Shown here piece after piece: positions 8,862 to 18,189 of a DNA stretch of 64,000 nt (the stretch's first letter is position 1; each line of letters begins with the position of its first letter). The notes under the pieces were generated by a model. The model worked only from the letters and a program-made list of their open reading frames with translations. It had not been told where the DNA came from and did no database searches. The translations under genes and the position numbers were made by a program. The DNA is from Alkalinema sp. CACIAM 70d (lineage in GTDB: Bacteria; Cyanobacteriota; Cyanobacteriia; Leptolyngbyales; Leptolyngbyaceae), in NCBI GenBank assembly GCA_002148405.1, contig MUGG01000112.1:25745-89744 (forward strand), read 5' to 3'.

Positions 8862-10175
8862 CTAATTAATTAACCATTGACGGAGGAAAACTAAACCTGC
8901 AACCCCAACCATGAGGCTCAGTAGACCTGTGCCACCCGGTACAAACTGCGGGGCAGGAGCCGGATTCATCGATCGGTGGATCAATCGATGTTTCCAAGCC
9001 ATCACTGCGGGCAAGATTCCTCCCAAAACAGAAATGCTAAAAGTTCCGGTATATTCCAACGCTGTGAGGAAAATATTAGGATTCAAAGTCGAAATCCCTA
9101 ACGAGGGTAATAGCACTAACGAGTATAGAGAAAGCCGCCTTGCAGAGTCATTAGTTCTAACCTGAAAAGCATCCTGGAAGAAATCAATCAAGCCATAGAC
9201 GAAGCCAATAAAGGAAGTCACGATCGCAAATTCGGAAAATATCGAAACAATAACACCGATGGCACTACCTGCCTCACCTTCTCGCAACAGTTTTAAGGGG
9301 TCAAATCCACTCTGGATTGATTGCATATTGGCTCGGATTTCTGGTGAAATGCTACAGAGAATCACCGCATTCCAGAGCAGAAACATCAGCAGTGGAATGC
9401 CTGAACCTAACACGATCGCCCGTTTGATTTTCTGGGCGTCGCCTTCAAGTTGGGTGGTGATGACAGGAATAACATTGTGAAAAAACAATGCAACCAACAT
9501 TACAGAAATTGCGGGGGGCAAGGCTGTCCAATCTTGGAATACCACTTGTTCAATCTGCACTTGCCCGATCGCCAGGATTAATAATCCCAAAAACGACAGC
9601 ACCACGATCGCCACTAAGCCATTGTTCACTCGTTCAACTAACTGCGATCGTCCCCAGAAAAGAATGCCTCCAAAGATACCTGTAAAAAGAACCGTTCCGA
9701 CCCACTGGCTTGACGATAAGGTTATCATCAGATTTGCGATCGCAGTGCTGGGCATAAACGGGCTCAATTTAGCGATCGCGGATAATAGGATTTCACCCCC
9801 CTGCGCCATGTAGGCCACTAACAGCGCATAGTGCAGAAATAAATAGGCTCCTCCCGCAATCCTGGCACCCACTTTTCCCAAAGTCTGTTCAATCATCGAT
9901 AAAAAGCCCAGCGTCGGTACTCCAGATTGGTACATCATCTGCAAGTTGACTTCTGCAATCAACAATCCTGAAATGACAGCATATAACCAAGCCAGCAAGA
10001 GCGCGATCGTGGAAGGAATGACCCCAGCAGGCAACGTCACTGCTGGTAAAGCCAACACCCCCGCCCCGATCGTGGTTCCTGCAACCAAGGCCGTTGCGCC
10101 CAATACACTTCCCGGTTGATGACGCAATTGCCCTGCGGTTAACGCTAAATTTGAAAATAAACGGGTTGGAGACAT
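8862..10175 (-). CDS. Aromatic amino acid permease (tyrosine/tryptophan HAAAP family)
   Basis: 437 residues from the ATG at 10175 (MSPTRLF). A longer frame from a TTG at 10280 exists, but its extra 35 residues are mostly the translation of a tandem repeat, so the ATG is chosen. Seen: SVLGATALVAGTTIGAGVLA near residue 25, the conserved first-helix motif of the Trp/Tyr permease family, and eleven or so hydrophobic helices. Role: proton-driven uptake of aromatic amino acids across the plasma membrane. The exact substrate is not resolved. No Shine-Dalgarno is visible at the ATG, where the upstream DNA has been replaced by the repeat. Confidence 0.85.
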   Translation of the reverse strand: MSPTRLFSNLALTAGQLRHQPGSVLGATALVAGTTIGAGVLALPAVTLPAGVIPSTIALLLAWLYAVISGLLIAEVNLQMMYQSGVPTLGFLSMIEQTLGKVGARIAGGAYLFLHYALLVAYMAQGGEILLSAIAKLSPFMPSTAIANLMITLSSSQWVGTVLFTGIFGGILFWGRSQLVERVNNGLVAIVVLSFLGLLILAIGQVQIEQVVFQDWTALPPAISVMLVALFFHNVIPVITTQLEGDAQKIKRAIVLGSGIPLLMFLLWNAVILCSISPEIRANMQSIQSGFDPLKLLREGEAGSAIGVIVSIFSEFAIVTSFIGFVYGLIDFFQDAFQVRTNDSARRLSLYSLVLLPSLGISTLNPNIFLTALEYTGTFSISVLGGILPAVMAWKHRLIHRSMNPAPAPQFVPGGTGLLSLMVGVAGLVFLRQWLIN

Positions 10176-10177
10176 TA

Positions 10178-10324
10178 CAGTTGGAGACTTACAGTTGGAG
10201 ACGTTGCAGTTGGAGACGTTACCATTAACCAAACAGTACAGGATAATCGCTAGCAGATTATAGATTATCCTGCGGTTCAATCAATTCTGTGGTTTGATTT
10301 TATCGAGATTTGATTTTATCGAGA
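10178..10324. repeat. Two short tandem arrays upstream of the permease
   Basis: At 10178-10221 a 14-15 bp unit, cagttggagacgttg, occurs three times directly against the permease ATG. At 10293-10324 a perfect 16-bp duplication of tttgattttatcgaga follows. Both lie in what should be the leader and promoter of the permease. Confidence 0.9.
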
Positions 10325-10512
10325 TTCGTCCGCGATCGAGCAGATTGCCACACAACCCAGCATCCAACTACGAGCGCTTCCGAAACGTAACTTCCCAAAC
10401 GTAGCCCTAAAACGTGATTCTCCAACGCGAGTGTCCTGCAGACGAGTTACCCCTTCCATAGAATTCTGGTTTCCTAAGATTGAACCTCTTGTTCTCTAAC
10501 TGATTTATCGGC

Positions 10513-11880
10513 ATGATTAAAAGAGAGGCTCAAGACATAGATGAAGAATTCGGGGATGATTCAAATCTGGATGGAGAGGGTAACGAGATGGAAAGATTTT
10601 ATCTAGATGATTGGTTTAACGGGGACGGGGACGATGATGAGGATGATAAAAATGAATTAGCTTTTGAGCAACAAATTCGTCAACACAACTTTGAGAGAAC
10701 CATCAGTCAATTTGCACCCTTTTCAGAAACTGCGATCGCCCAACTCAAAGCCCAAACTATTGACGAAAACCAGCCTGGTTCGATCATTCAAGACTTCCAA
10801 ACTCTCATTGACGAGATCGGGCAAGAAATTTCTGTCAGTGCTACTCAGAAACAACTTCCCCTCACATTTTTGGCAGAGCTCAACGATCGTTTAACAAGTC
10901 CATTGCGATTGGATTTAGCTCGACCTCAGCAAAAATCCTATCCCAACATTCAAGGACTTTACCTGTTGCTGAGGGCCACCGGACTTACTCATGTGATTAA
11001 ACAAGGCAATAAATTTGCCTTACAGATCAATTCCAAAGTGCTGGAATCCTGGCAAACGTTAAATTTCACGGAAAAGTACTGCACACTGCTAGAAGCTTGG
11101 CTTGTCCGTAGCCATGAAGCCATGCTCGATCCCAAGGCACGATCGCCCCTGAATGAAGGAGCTAAGGTCTTTCAGCACTGGCCTCACCTCAGTCAGATCA
11201 ATGCCATAACACCGAAAAGAACTGCGAAAGAACAAGAATCCTTAGCAGAATCCATTCTGTTGAAATACCACTTAGGGCTGCACAATGTGTACCTAATGCA
11301 AATGTTTGGCTTCGTGACCCTCATTTCCGGAGCACCTGCTAAAGGAAAAGGTTGGAACTTGCAGCAGGTTGAACAACAACCCTGGGGCCATGGTATTGTG
11401 CAACTTTATAGCCAAGCCATGCTAGAGCAAGATTTTATCTGGCAGTTTGAGCGGGATCCCTACACGCCCATCGGTGAGCTTCAGCCCACCTTTCAACCCT
11501 ATCTGCCCCAATGGCAAAAGACCTTGTGGGTGGATAAACTTGAACAGACTGAGGGCGTTTATGTATTTCAAGTATCCCTTAATAAAGCGTGGCGCAAATT
11601 AGCGATCGACAGTCGCCTTCCCTTAAATCAACTAGGCTTGGCGATTCTGGATGCCTTCGACTTTGATGATCCGATGCATCTAGACATGTTTGAATACGTG
11701 ACTCCCTACGGCACTACTCAACAGATCCATCATCCCCAGGCCGAGGGGCGTCCCAAAACCACCAAGGTGACGATTAACGAACTGCCCTTACGGGTAGGTC
11801 AATCAATGAAATATATTTTTGATTTTGGTGACTGGTGGGAGTTTCAGCTTTTGCTGGAAGAGATCGAGCCTCCGATCTAG
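10513..11880 (+). CDS. Plasmid pRiA4b ORF-3-like protein, interrupted by an in-frame TAG near its end
   Basis: A 455-residue protein. The N-terminus is very acidic (residues 5-55). The middle is helical and unassigned. The C-terminal ~110 residues match the pRiA4b ORF-3 domain: VYVFQVSLNKAWRKLAI, then LGLAILDAFDFDD, H-MFEY and KYIFDFGDWWEFQL. The frame stops at TAG 11878-11880 but continues without shift to TGA 11956-11958. Those 25 codons include EIRERKGKAPQQYPDYDE, the proline-rich tail expected of this domain. The gene therefore carries a nonsense codon 26 codons before its ancestral end. The function of the family is unknown. ATG at 10513 is the only well-placed start. Confidence 0.82.
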   Translation: MIKREAQDIDEEFGDDSNLDGEGNEMERFYLDDWFNGDGDDDEDDKNELAFEQQIRQHNFERTISQFAPFSETAIAQLKAQTIDENQPGSIIQDFQTLIDEIGQEISVSATQKQLPLTFLAELNDRLTSPLRLDLARPQQKSYPNIQGLYLLLRATGLTHVIKQGNKFALQINSKVLESWQTLNFTEKYCTLLEAWLVRSHEAMLDPKARSPLNEGAKVFQHWPHLSQINAITPKRTAKEQESLAESILLKYHLGLHNVYLMQMFGFVTLISGAPAKGKGWNLQQVEQQPWGHGIVQLYSQAMLEQDFIWQFERDPYTPIGELQPTFQPYLPQWQKTLWVDKLEQTEGVYVFQVSLNKAWRKLAIDSRLPLNQLGLAILDAFDFDDPMHLDMFEYVTPYGTTQQIHHPQAEGRPKTTKVTINELPLRVGQSMKYIFDFGDWWEFQLLLEEIEPPI

Positions 11881-12021
11881 AAACCGGGCTATATCGAAAT
11901 TCGAGAACGCAAGGGGAAAGCCCCACAGCAGTACCCGGACTACGATGAAACTTGGTGAGCCATTGTCCAGGGGGATGCCACAGGGCTTGATGGAAAGTTA
12001 ATTGACGAGTGATCTTGCAAA

Positions 12022-13059
12022 TTATTGAATTGCTTTCATCAAGAATTCAGCAATTTGAATCAATTCCCCTTTATTAAACTGATCCAGCAAGGCACGGGCT
12101 GCTCCCTTTGGATCGGCAGGAATTGAGATTTGGCGCTGGCGCACCCCAGCCGCTGCTGCGCCAGCACCATTGGATGCACCATTACCAGAGACACCATTGC
12201 TGCTGACGTTTGGAGCCACCGTGGCTGGAGCCGGAGCTAGCGTGGTTGCAGGGGCTGGTGCAGCTTTTACCGCAGGAGCAGCAGCTTGTCCTGCCCCAAC
12301 AAATTTTTGTAAGGCGTGGCTGGGCAAAATTTCGCTAGCTCGCCCAGTTAGCAATAGGTCGCTGGCTTGCTTCAGTTCCTTGATGATAAGAGGAGCTAAG
12401 TGAGCAAAACTAGCATTGGGATTGGCGATCGCCCGTTGTGCCGTCTGCACTGTTAACACCCAAGGCTGCGAAGTCTTATCTAACTGCGCTAACTTCACAC
12501 AGAGGGTCATTAACTGTTGCCGCCCCTTGGGGGTATCTCCTTGTTTAAAGAGTTGCAGCATCAGTTTAAGAATATTATTCACCTGAGCCACAGCATTGGC
12601 TGGCAAGGTGCTAGCCGGGGCAGAAGCTGCTTCCGATTGGATCAACCCATTGAGATGCTTACCCAGCGCTGCAAAGGCAGGCGCGGAATCCCGCAATGCC
12701 CGATCAGCATCTTCGGGACGTAAACCAAAGGGACTTTGCAACGCTTCTATCAATGCTTTTAATGCATCAAACCCTTTGAGAAAATGGTCTTCGAGTTTAC
12801 GATCAATTTTGACCGGATTTTCTTTGAGGATTTTGAAATAATCTTCTAGGTGGTGAGAAATTTTTTGAATACTGTCAAAACCCAGCATGGCCGCGCCACC
12901 TTTTACTGAGTGCGCCGCCCGAAACAGCTGGTTCATTTCTTCAGCATCAGCCATTGTCGCTTGAAGGTTGAGCAACCCCTGTTCGATCGTGTCGAGGTGC
13001 TCTTTGGCTTCTTCGATAAAATATCCTAAAATTTGCTGCTGTTTGGTTGATTGCACCAC
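12022..13059 (-). CDS. Stand-alone Hpt (histidine phosphotransfer) protein, CheA/PilL N-terminus-like
   Basis: A 345-residue protein. Seen: an N-terminal Hpt domain (residues 5-105) with the phospho-acceptor motif AAHSVKGGAAMLGF, His50 being the acceptor. No CheA dimerisation, kinase or CheW domain follows. Instead there is a second helical region (170-245), an Ala/Pro-rich linker (about 255-305) and a conserved-looking C-terminal helix (QFNKGELIQIAEFLMKAIQ). It probably relays phosphate between a separate kinase and response regulators, as split CheA-like proteins do in cyanobacterial phototaxis systems. No chemotaxis genes adjoin it, so the partner is unknown. Confidence 0.85.
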   Translation of the reverse strand: MVQSTKQQQILGYFIEEAKEHLDTIEQGLLNLQATMADAEEMNQLFRAAHSVKGGAAMLGFDSIQKISHHLEDYFKILKENPVKIDRKLEDHFLKGFDALKALIEALQSPFGLRPEDADRALRDSAPAFAALGKHLNGLIQSEAASAPASTLPANAVAQVNNILKLMLQLFKQGDTPKGRQQLMTLCVKLAQLDKTSQPWVLTVQTAQRAIANPNASFAHLAPLIIKELKQASDLLLTGRASEILPSHALQKFVGAGQAAAPAVKAAPAPATTLAPAPATVAPNVSSNGVSGNGASNGAGAAAAGVRQRQISIPADPKGAARALLDQFNKGELIQIAEFLMKAIQ

Positions 13060-13649
13060 AGCTTGGCTCCCAAGTTTATCAGTAGACGGTGACGACGTTA
13101 GAACCCCAAGGTATCCCAGAAATTTAGAAACCGCTGTGACTTCAAACCGTCAGATAACAATTGGAAGCCCAGCACGAGATAACTTTGGGAGGATGAACCT
13201 TCCTAAAATGATTATTCCCAGGGCCTTGAGGAACTCACGATATGCGCAGGATTTTCAGCCAGTTGACTGAAACAAATCCGCAGCATCCTATCACACGGGG
13301 AGAGCTAAGTGATCGGGCTGTCCCAATCACCTGTTTCGAGCATTGCGCCAGACTCAAAATATTTTATCAAAGGAATATTTGTCGCCTCAATTCAAATCGT
13401 GGGGTGCTTCCATCAGGCTGCAATGATTGAAGGCATCAAAAGTTACCTAATAAGCAACCAATTTCAACGGAGACGATCGCCCAAGTTACCAGACTCTCGA
13501 TGACTGCTGGTCGATCGTAGCCCATCGCACCAGTCCAATCCCTGCAAATCTAGGCCGCACTAGAGAAGCTTTTCTATCAAAATCTCATCGATCGTGCTGC
13601 TCTACAAAACGCCGATCGATGAGTCTTGAAATCAGCTGAACCCCGTCAG
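13060..13649. other. Intergenic region between two leftward genes
   Basis: 590 bases without a credible gene. Short plus-strand frames at 13242-13503 lack ribosome binding sites and motifs. The region must contain the promoter of the Hpt gene and the 3' end of the paralogue transcript. No terminator hairpin was recognised. Confidence 0.45.
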
Positions 13650-15530
13650 CTACCAATGAAAATTCGGGTCTGGGTTGGGCGACTTGGGCAACTTCTCGCA
13701 AATGAAGGCAATCAGTTGCATATCTACCACGGCTTCCACGATCGGGGGAGTAGGCGTTGGAGGCGTTGGGGTGGGTGGCGGGGTATCTGTCGGCGGTACA
13801 AAAATGGGAGGTCGAGGCCAAATCGGTCGTTTGATGAACTCCCCTGGGCGTCTAGCCAAATCTTCATTGGCCATATCGCCTAATTGTTTGAGCAACTCGC
13901 CTTTGTTTACCTGTGCCGTCAGATCCGATCGCACTTGCACGGATTCCACCTGTTTAAACAGGCGTGCATCCATCGCCTGAAACTTTTGCGTACTGGCTGC
14001 TGGAGCCTCCATCCGCACGGCACGAATTCCACCCAAATCCATCCGCTTCAGCACACCAGGATTCACTGCGACATCCGCCCGATCGAGTTTCGGTTGTACA
14101 ACTGGCTGGGCTGCGGGTGGTGCGGCTTGCTCCGCCTTGGGTTGAATAGTTGTACTGGTTGCACTGTCTGTCAGGACGGTGGAAATGCCCTTCTTCGCCG
14201 CCACGACATCAATTTCCGCCGAACTAATTTTGAGGTCCCGTTTGACGGCAACAACCTGCTGCACCAGTTGTGGATCGGCAGATTTGAGCGAGATTGCACC
14301 CGCTTCTAGGCTGCGAATCGCTTTAGGGTTAACGGTTTTGGGAACGGGTTTCAGCGGCAACGGGCCTAGTAGACGTAATTTTCCCGATTGCAAATCGCTG
14401 ATGACCTGGGCATTTTTTTCAGAATCTGGTTTCAGCTCGATCGTCAGATTGCGGGCAAAAATCATGGACGTGGTATAGGCTGCAAGCTGTCCCTGGGGCG
14501 GATTTTGGCCATCGGAGAGCACCGGACGCCCATCCGTCCATTTCCAAAATGGGCTGGTAAACAGGCTAGGATCTAACCACGATCGTAGAATCGGGATGCG
14601 GGTCAGTTCCACCGAAAGTTTTGTAATTTCCAGATCAACGGCTTGGGCGGTGCTGCTGGCCTGATTCGCCACACTACGAATGCCCTCTGGAGCTTTGCTA
14701 CTCAAGGCGGCAATTTCGTTAGCATCCAGCGTTAGTTTTGTCCAAGTATTTTGCCGATCGGGTCGGAAAAAGTCTTCGGGATAGAAGGCCGTTAGATAGA
14801 AATCTTGATTTTCTAAATCCGTTTTGGAGGACTGTTGAAATTTTTGTTGCCATTCATCCCAAGCGACTTGGGGCCGACGCCGCATCAACCGCGAGACATC
14901 CCGCAGCGCCTCTTCAATGTCTAATTTAAAGCCTTTAATCGTCCACTCATTCAACGCCCGATCAACCTTGGCTTTATAAAGCGGTTCTTCCACCGTTTGC
15001 CAAGTTTGCTTAACTGCTGGATCGGTGGAATGATCCGCCGTTAACTTATGTTCTAGATATTCCGTTTGGGCCGTAATGTGGGCCTGTTGATAGGTGGAAT
15101 AGGTATCAAATTTCGGAGAATCCAGTAACGCCCGAGCTTGTTGATACTCCGCTGCTTCCGCTGGAGTCCACACTTCATCCACCACCGTCGCCTGGGTCAG
15201 GACTTGATTGTAAACACTCCAGAGCGATCGTTGATCCGATGTCCAGACTGGATTGACCGACGGAATGAGATTCACTAAGCGGGCAAAATTTGCCGCTAAC
15301 TCCTGCTGCTCCTGGGAAGTGAGTTTAGCAGCTTCTTCCGGAATTGCAAAACTTAAATCACGATTCGAGAGTGGAATTGCAGGAAACTGAAATGATAGAA
15401 AACTATTATTACTCGTTGAACTGCCAGCGGCATTGGCTTTGCCATAGAGCAACTCTAGTTTGGTTAATAGCGCAGCCACAACGTTACTGGTAACTGAACT
15501 GGTGGCAGAAGCCATTGCTGAATTGACCAT
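13650..15530 (-). CDS. Uncharacterised large protein, paralogue of the gene at 15721-17181
   Basis: 626 residues from the ATG at 15530, chosen because AGAGG sits 6 bases before it; an upstream in-frame ATG at 15566 lacks this. No known domain was recognised. Seen: a helical N-terminal half (65-265); a core with SWLDPSLF and LSDGQNPPQGQL (338-349) then MIFARNLTIE (356-365); a Lys/Ala/Pro-rich stretch (390-560); a PT-rich spacer (575-600); and the tail MQLIAFICEKLPKSPNPDP. The neighbour shares the helical half, the SDGQxPPxG...FARNxxIE signature and the tail, so the pair arose by duplication. The middle 200 residues are unique to this copy. No signal peptide or clear membrane span was seen. Confidence 0.75.
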   Translation of the reverse strand: MVNSAMASATSSVTSNVVAALLTKLELLYGKANAAGSSTSNNSFLSFQFPAIPLSNRDLSFAIPEEAAKLTSQEQQELAANFARLVNLIPSVNPVWTSDQRSLWSVYNQVLTQATVVDEVWTPAEAAEYQQARALLDSPKFDTYSTYQQAHITAQTEYLEHKLTADHSTDPAVKQTWQTVEEPLYKAKVDRALNEWTIKGFKLDIEEALRDVSRLMRRRPQVAWDEWQQKFQQSSKTDLENQDFYLTAFYPEDFFRPDRQNTWTKLTLDANEIAALSSKAPEGIRSVANQASSTAQAVDLEITKLSVELTRIPILRSWLDPSLFTSPFWKWTDGRPVLSDGQNPPQGQLAAYTTSMIFARNLTIELKPDSEKNAQVISDLQSGKLRLLGPLPLKPVPKTVNPKAIRSLEAGAISLKSADPQLVQQVVAVKRDLKISSAEIDVVAAKKGISTVLTDSATSTTIQPKAEQAAPPAAQPVVQPKLDRADVAVNPGVLKRMDLGGIRAVRMEAPAASTQKFQAMDARLFKQVESVQVRSDLTAQVNKGELLKQLGDMANEDLARRPGEFIKRPIWPRPPIFVPPTDTPPPTPTPPTPTPPIVEAVVDMQLIAFICEKLPKSPNPDPNFHW

Positions 15531-15619
15531 AAAAACCTCTACAGTCCCTTTGTATGGGGCAAACACGATCGATGAATGAAAGACACACAGGAAAATACAA
15601 ATTCAATTCTCAGAATCTT

Positions 15620-15659
15620 TAAAAGAGAAAACCCCAGTCATGGACAAGATCACTGGGGT
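15620..15659 (-). terminator. Rho-independent terminator between the two paralogues
   Basis: An 8-bp perfect stem, accccagt (15631-15638) with actggggt (15652-15659), is followed on the minus strand by TTTTCTCTTTT. It lies 62 bp after the stop of the first paralogue and before the start of the second, so the second gene probably has its own promoter or depends on read-through. Confidence 0.8.
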
Positions 15660-15720
15660 GCATCACTAGGGAAAAAGCGGACAGTTAGCGATCGAGACCA
15701 CAAAATATTCGCTAAAGACC

Positions 15721-17181
15721 TTAGTTAAACTCTGCATCCTTCAATTCTGGTAGAGGATTGGGAGCTTGAGGAATGAGATGGTTTACAAAACCGATAATTT
15801 GCATTCCTGGAACTTTGAGCGTGGCACCTTTGGCATCACTGTTGTAATCGTGACCTTTGCTACCGTGGGAGTAGCCGCCGCTAAGCCGAAACGGGCCCCA
15901 ACCTACGCTGGCACTACCGCCCACTTGCTTGCTAAATTCGCGATAGGCTGAGACAAATTCCGCAGATTCGATCGAAATATTGCGGGCGAACAGAATGGTT
16001 GTGGGATAGCCAACCAGGTTGCCGTTGGGAGGAGATTGACCATCGGAGGGCATATCGGCATAGGTCCAGCCTTCTCCTTTGCGCAGCGTCCAACCACGAT
16101 TCATAAAGAACTCGGGATAGAACCAAGGCCGCGAAATCACCACCTGGGCCAGTTCAAAACTGAGTTTAAAGCTAGACACCCCAAAATTGCTGGAATATTT
16201 TTGCGAGGAACCACTGGCTCCACCACCCACACTGAACAGACCAAAGTTAACCCCTGCGCCTGCATTCCAAGACGATGTGGACGATCGGGAGGAACTGTTG
16301 ACTGCCGAATGGTTGACAGAATAATTTGTCCAACCGTTGCTAGCTGCGAAGTTACCGGGAATCAGCGTTGTGTATTTAAAGGTTTGCCCTGCACCCAAGC
16401 CATTTTGATCCGCATCTTCATAGAATTCCTGTAACCGTTGCTTCCACAGCAGCAGATCCCGTTGTGTAACTTGGTTGATGTAAGCATTCATCTGATCAAC
16501 TTCGTTACGATAGCCACTAGAAACCCAGGCATCCATGGCTGCTTTGACTCTGAGGCGATAGAGTTGAGCGTTATTCGTCCAATCAGCAACGGCCTGTTTG
16601 CCTTCTGGCCCCATAGCGCTTTGGGCGGCAATCCGTTTTGCATTGTATTCCGTGGCCGCAGCAATGTACTCGACCATCTTGGTATCGTAGGCTTTTTTGA
16701 CGGGGCCATCTTCCGTCACTTCCTTTTCTTCGTCAGTGATGATATCTTTCACCACTTTCTTAGTCCGCAGCAAATTACGGAATTTTTCTAGCTTGGCTTT
16801 TTCTTTATCACTTAACTCATAGGAAACAACTTTTGCGAAGCGTAGGATTTCACCATAAAGATGGCTAAGACGGGCTTCTGAGGTACTAAAAATGGTTTGT
16901 TGCTGGTCGTTATTATAGGTTCGGCGCGGATCGGGAATAAAGTCAATTAAATTGGCTAGATTAAAGGCCTGTTGCACCAGCAATTTATCTTCTTCCGCAT
17001 CCTTGCCGCCACCCAAACCCTTCGCACAGAAGAGAAAATCCTCTGGCATAAAAGGAATACCGGGTTCACACCAAGAAATAAACGTATCTTTAGACGGTGG
17101 AACGGTTTGATCGCCACCGGTTGTAATTTGGTGCAGTTGGCTGAGAAAAACTTTGCCGAGATCATTCAATGTGTATGCCAT
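15721..17181 (-). CDS. Uncharacterised protein with two glycine/serine-rich segments, paralogue of 13650-15530
   Basis: 486 residues from the ATG at 17181, chosen because GGAG lies 6 bases upstream; a longer frame to 17298 has no such signal. Seen: a helical half (60-265); a Ser/Gly-rich segment NAGAGVNFGLFSVGGGASGS (306-325); the family signature VVISRPWFYPEFF then SDGQSPPNGNL (379-389) and ILFARNISIE; a second segment SASVGWGPFRLSGGYSHGS (423-441); and the tail GMQIIGFVNHLIPQAPNPLP. The two Gly-rich segments resemble each other and alternate hydrophobic with small residues, as amphipathic beta hairpins do. A membrane-inserting or filament role is a guess only. It is the first gene of the leftward pair. 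Confidence 0.75.
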   Translation of the reverse strand: MAYTLNDLGKVFLSQLHQITTGGDQTVPPSKDTFISWCEPGIPFMPEDFLFCAKGLGGGKDAEEDKLLVQQAFNLANLIDFIPDPRRTYNNDQQQTIFSTSEARLSHLYGEILRFAKVVSYELSDKEKAKLEKFRNLLRTKKVVKDIITDEEKEVTEDGPVKKAYDTKMVEYIAAATEYNAKRIAAQSAMGPEGKQAVADWTNNAQLYRLRVKAAMDAWVSSGYRNEVDQMNAYINQVTQRDLLLWKQRLQEFYEDADQNGLGAGQTFKYTTLIPGNFAASNGWTNYSVNHSAVNSSSRSSTSSWNAGAGVNFGLFSVGGGASGSSQKYSSNFGVSSFKLSFELAQVVISRPWFYPEFFMNRGWTLRKGEGWTYADMPSDGQSPPNGNLVGYPTTILFARNISIESAEFVSAYREFSKQVGGSASVGWGPFRLSGGYSHGSKGHDYNSDAKGATLKVPGMQIIGFVNHLIPQAPNPLPELKDAEFN

Positions 17182-17417
17182 GAGGAACTCCTTAGCAGAG
17201 AACTGATGTGTAGTGGTGTAGCGATACATCAATTCTGTCTGTGGAAAAGGCAAACTGACGGTACCCTGGAGGGTAATCTTTCGATCGAACAATCCCACCT
17301 ACTGACTAGAGCAGTAAATAGCAAACATCGTCATGTAGCCATGGGTAGCCATGATCGAAGTTGGTATTCTGTGAGAGTATCTTTTACAATGCGATTATTG
17401 AGTGTTGGGTTGAGCTT

Positions 17418-18050
17418 ATGACGGCAACGTTGCTTGCGCCACCGACTGAGTTGATTCATCTGTCAGGCATTAGTTGGCAGACCTACGAAACGCTGCTGGA
17501 AGAACTGAGCAATCGTCGCCTCCGCCTCACCTATAACCGTGGCAATCTAGAAATCATGGCTCCTTCTCCAGAACATGAATTAAGTAAAGAAGTTCTCGGT
17601 CGCTTTGTGGAAACCTTGGCTGAGGAATTAGAGGTACAAATTTATCCGCTTGGCTCCACCACGTTTAAGCGACCTGAACTAAGCGGTGCAGAACCAGACA
17701 AATGCTTCTATATCCGCAATATCAACGCAGTCCGAGGTAAACGGCGGCTCGATCTGACGCAAGATCCTGCCCCTGATCTGATGATTGAAATTGATGTTAC
17801 GAGTGGTTCTAATAGTCGCCTCCAGGTCTATGCCGATTTGGGTGTAGCAGAAATCTGGATTTATAATGGATTAGTTTTGGTAGTTAAACAATTGCAAGAT
17901 AACGCCTACATCACTTCCCCAACTAGTCAGTTTTTTCCCAACGTACCGATCGCAGAGATTGCCCAGTTCCTGCAACAAGCTGAGACAATGGATTATCTAG
18001 AGTTAGTGAAAGCCTTTCGGAGTTGGGTAAGACATCAGATTGGGAAATGA
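17418..18050 (+). CDS. Uma2 family protein (PD-(D/E)XK nuclease fold)
   Basis: 210 residues from ATG 17418; in-frame codons back to 17361 are possible, but the family begins about here. Seen: LRLTYNRGNLEIMAPSPEHE (about 33-52), GSTTFKRPELSGAEPDKCFY and DLTQDPAPDLMIEIDVTS, with the catalytic-type Asp and ExD of the restriction-endonuclease-like fold, and VAEIWIYNG. Uma2 (formerly DUF820) proteins are abundant in cyanobacteria and their role is unproven. It shares many positions with the Uma2 gene at 23106 and fewer with that at 58139. Confidence 0.9.
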   Translation: MTATLLAPPTELIHLSGISWQTYETLLEELSNRRLRLTYNRGNLEIMAPSPEHELSKEVLGRFVETLAEELEVQIYPLGSTTFKRPELSGAEPDKCFYIRNINAVRGKRRLDLTQDPAPDLMIEIDVTSGSNSRLQVYADLGVAEIWIYNGLVLVVKQLQDNAYITSPTSQFFPNVPIAEIAQFLQQAETMDYLELVKAFRSWVRHQIGK

Positions 18051-18189
18051 GAGGAGCAATCCCGCTTAACCCAAGATTAAGCAGGAGAAGGGACGATCGC
18101 GGTGTTTTCTGAATAAGATGCAGCCTTTCGAGTATGCGATCGTAAAAACTGCATCGATTAATACTCCAGCAAGTTTATTAAAAATCAAG

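Noticed and set aside
13242..13503. Plus-strand frames of about 60 codons
   Set aside because: No start signals or motifs; they lie in the spacer between two leftward genes.
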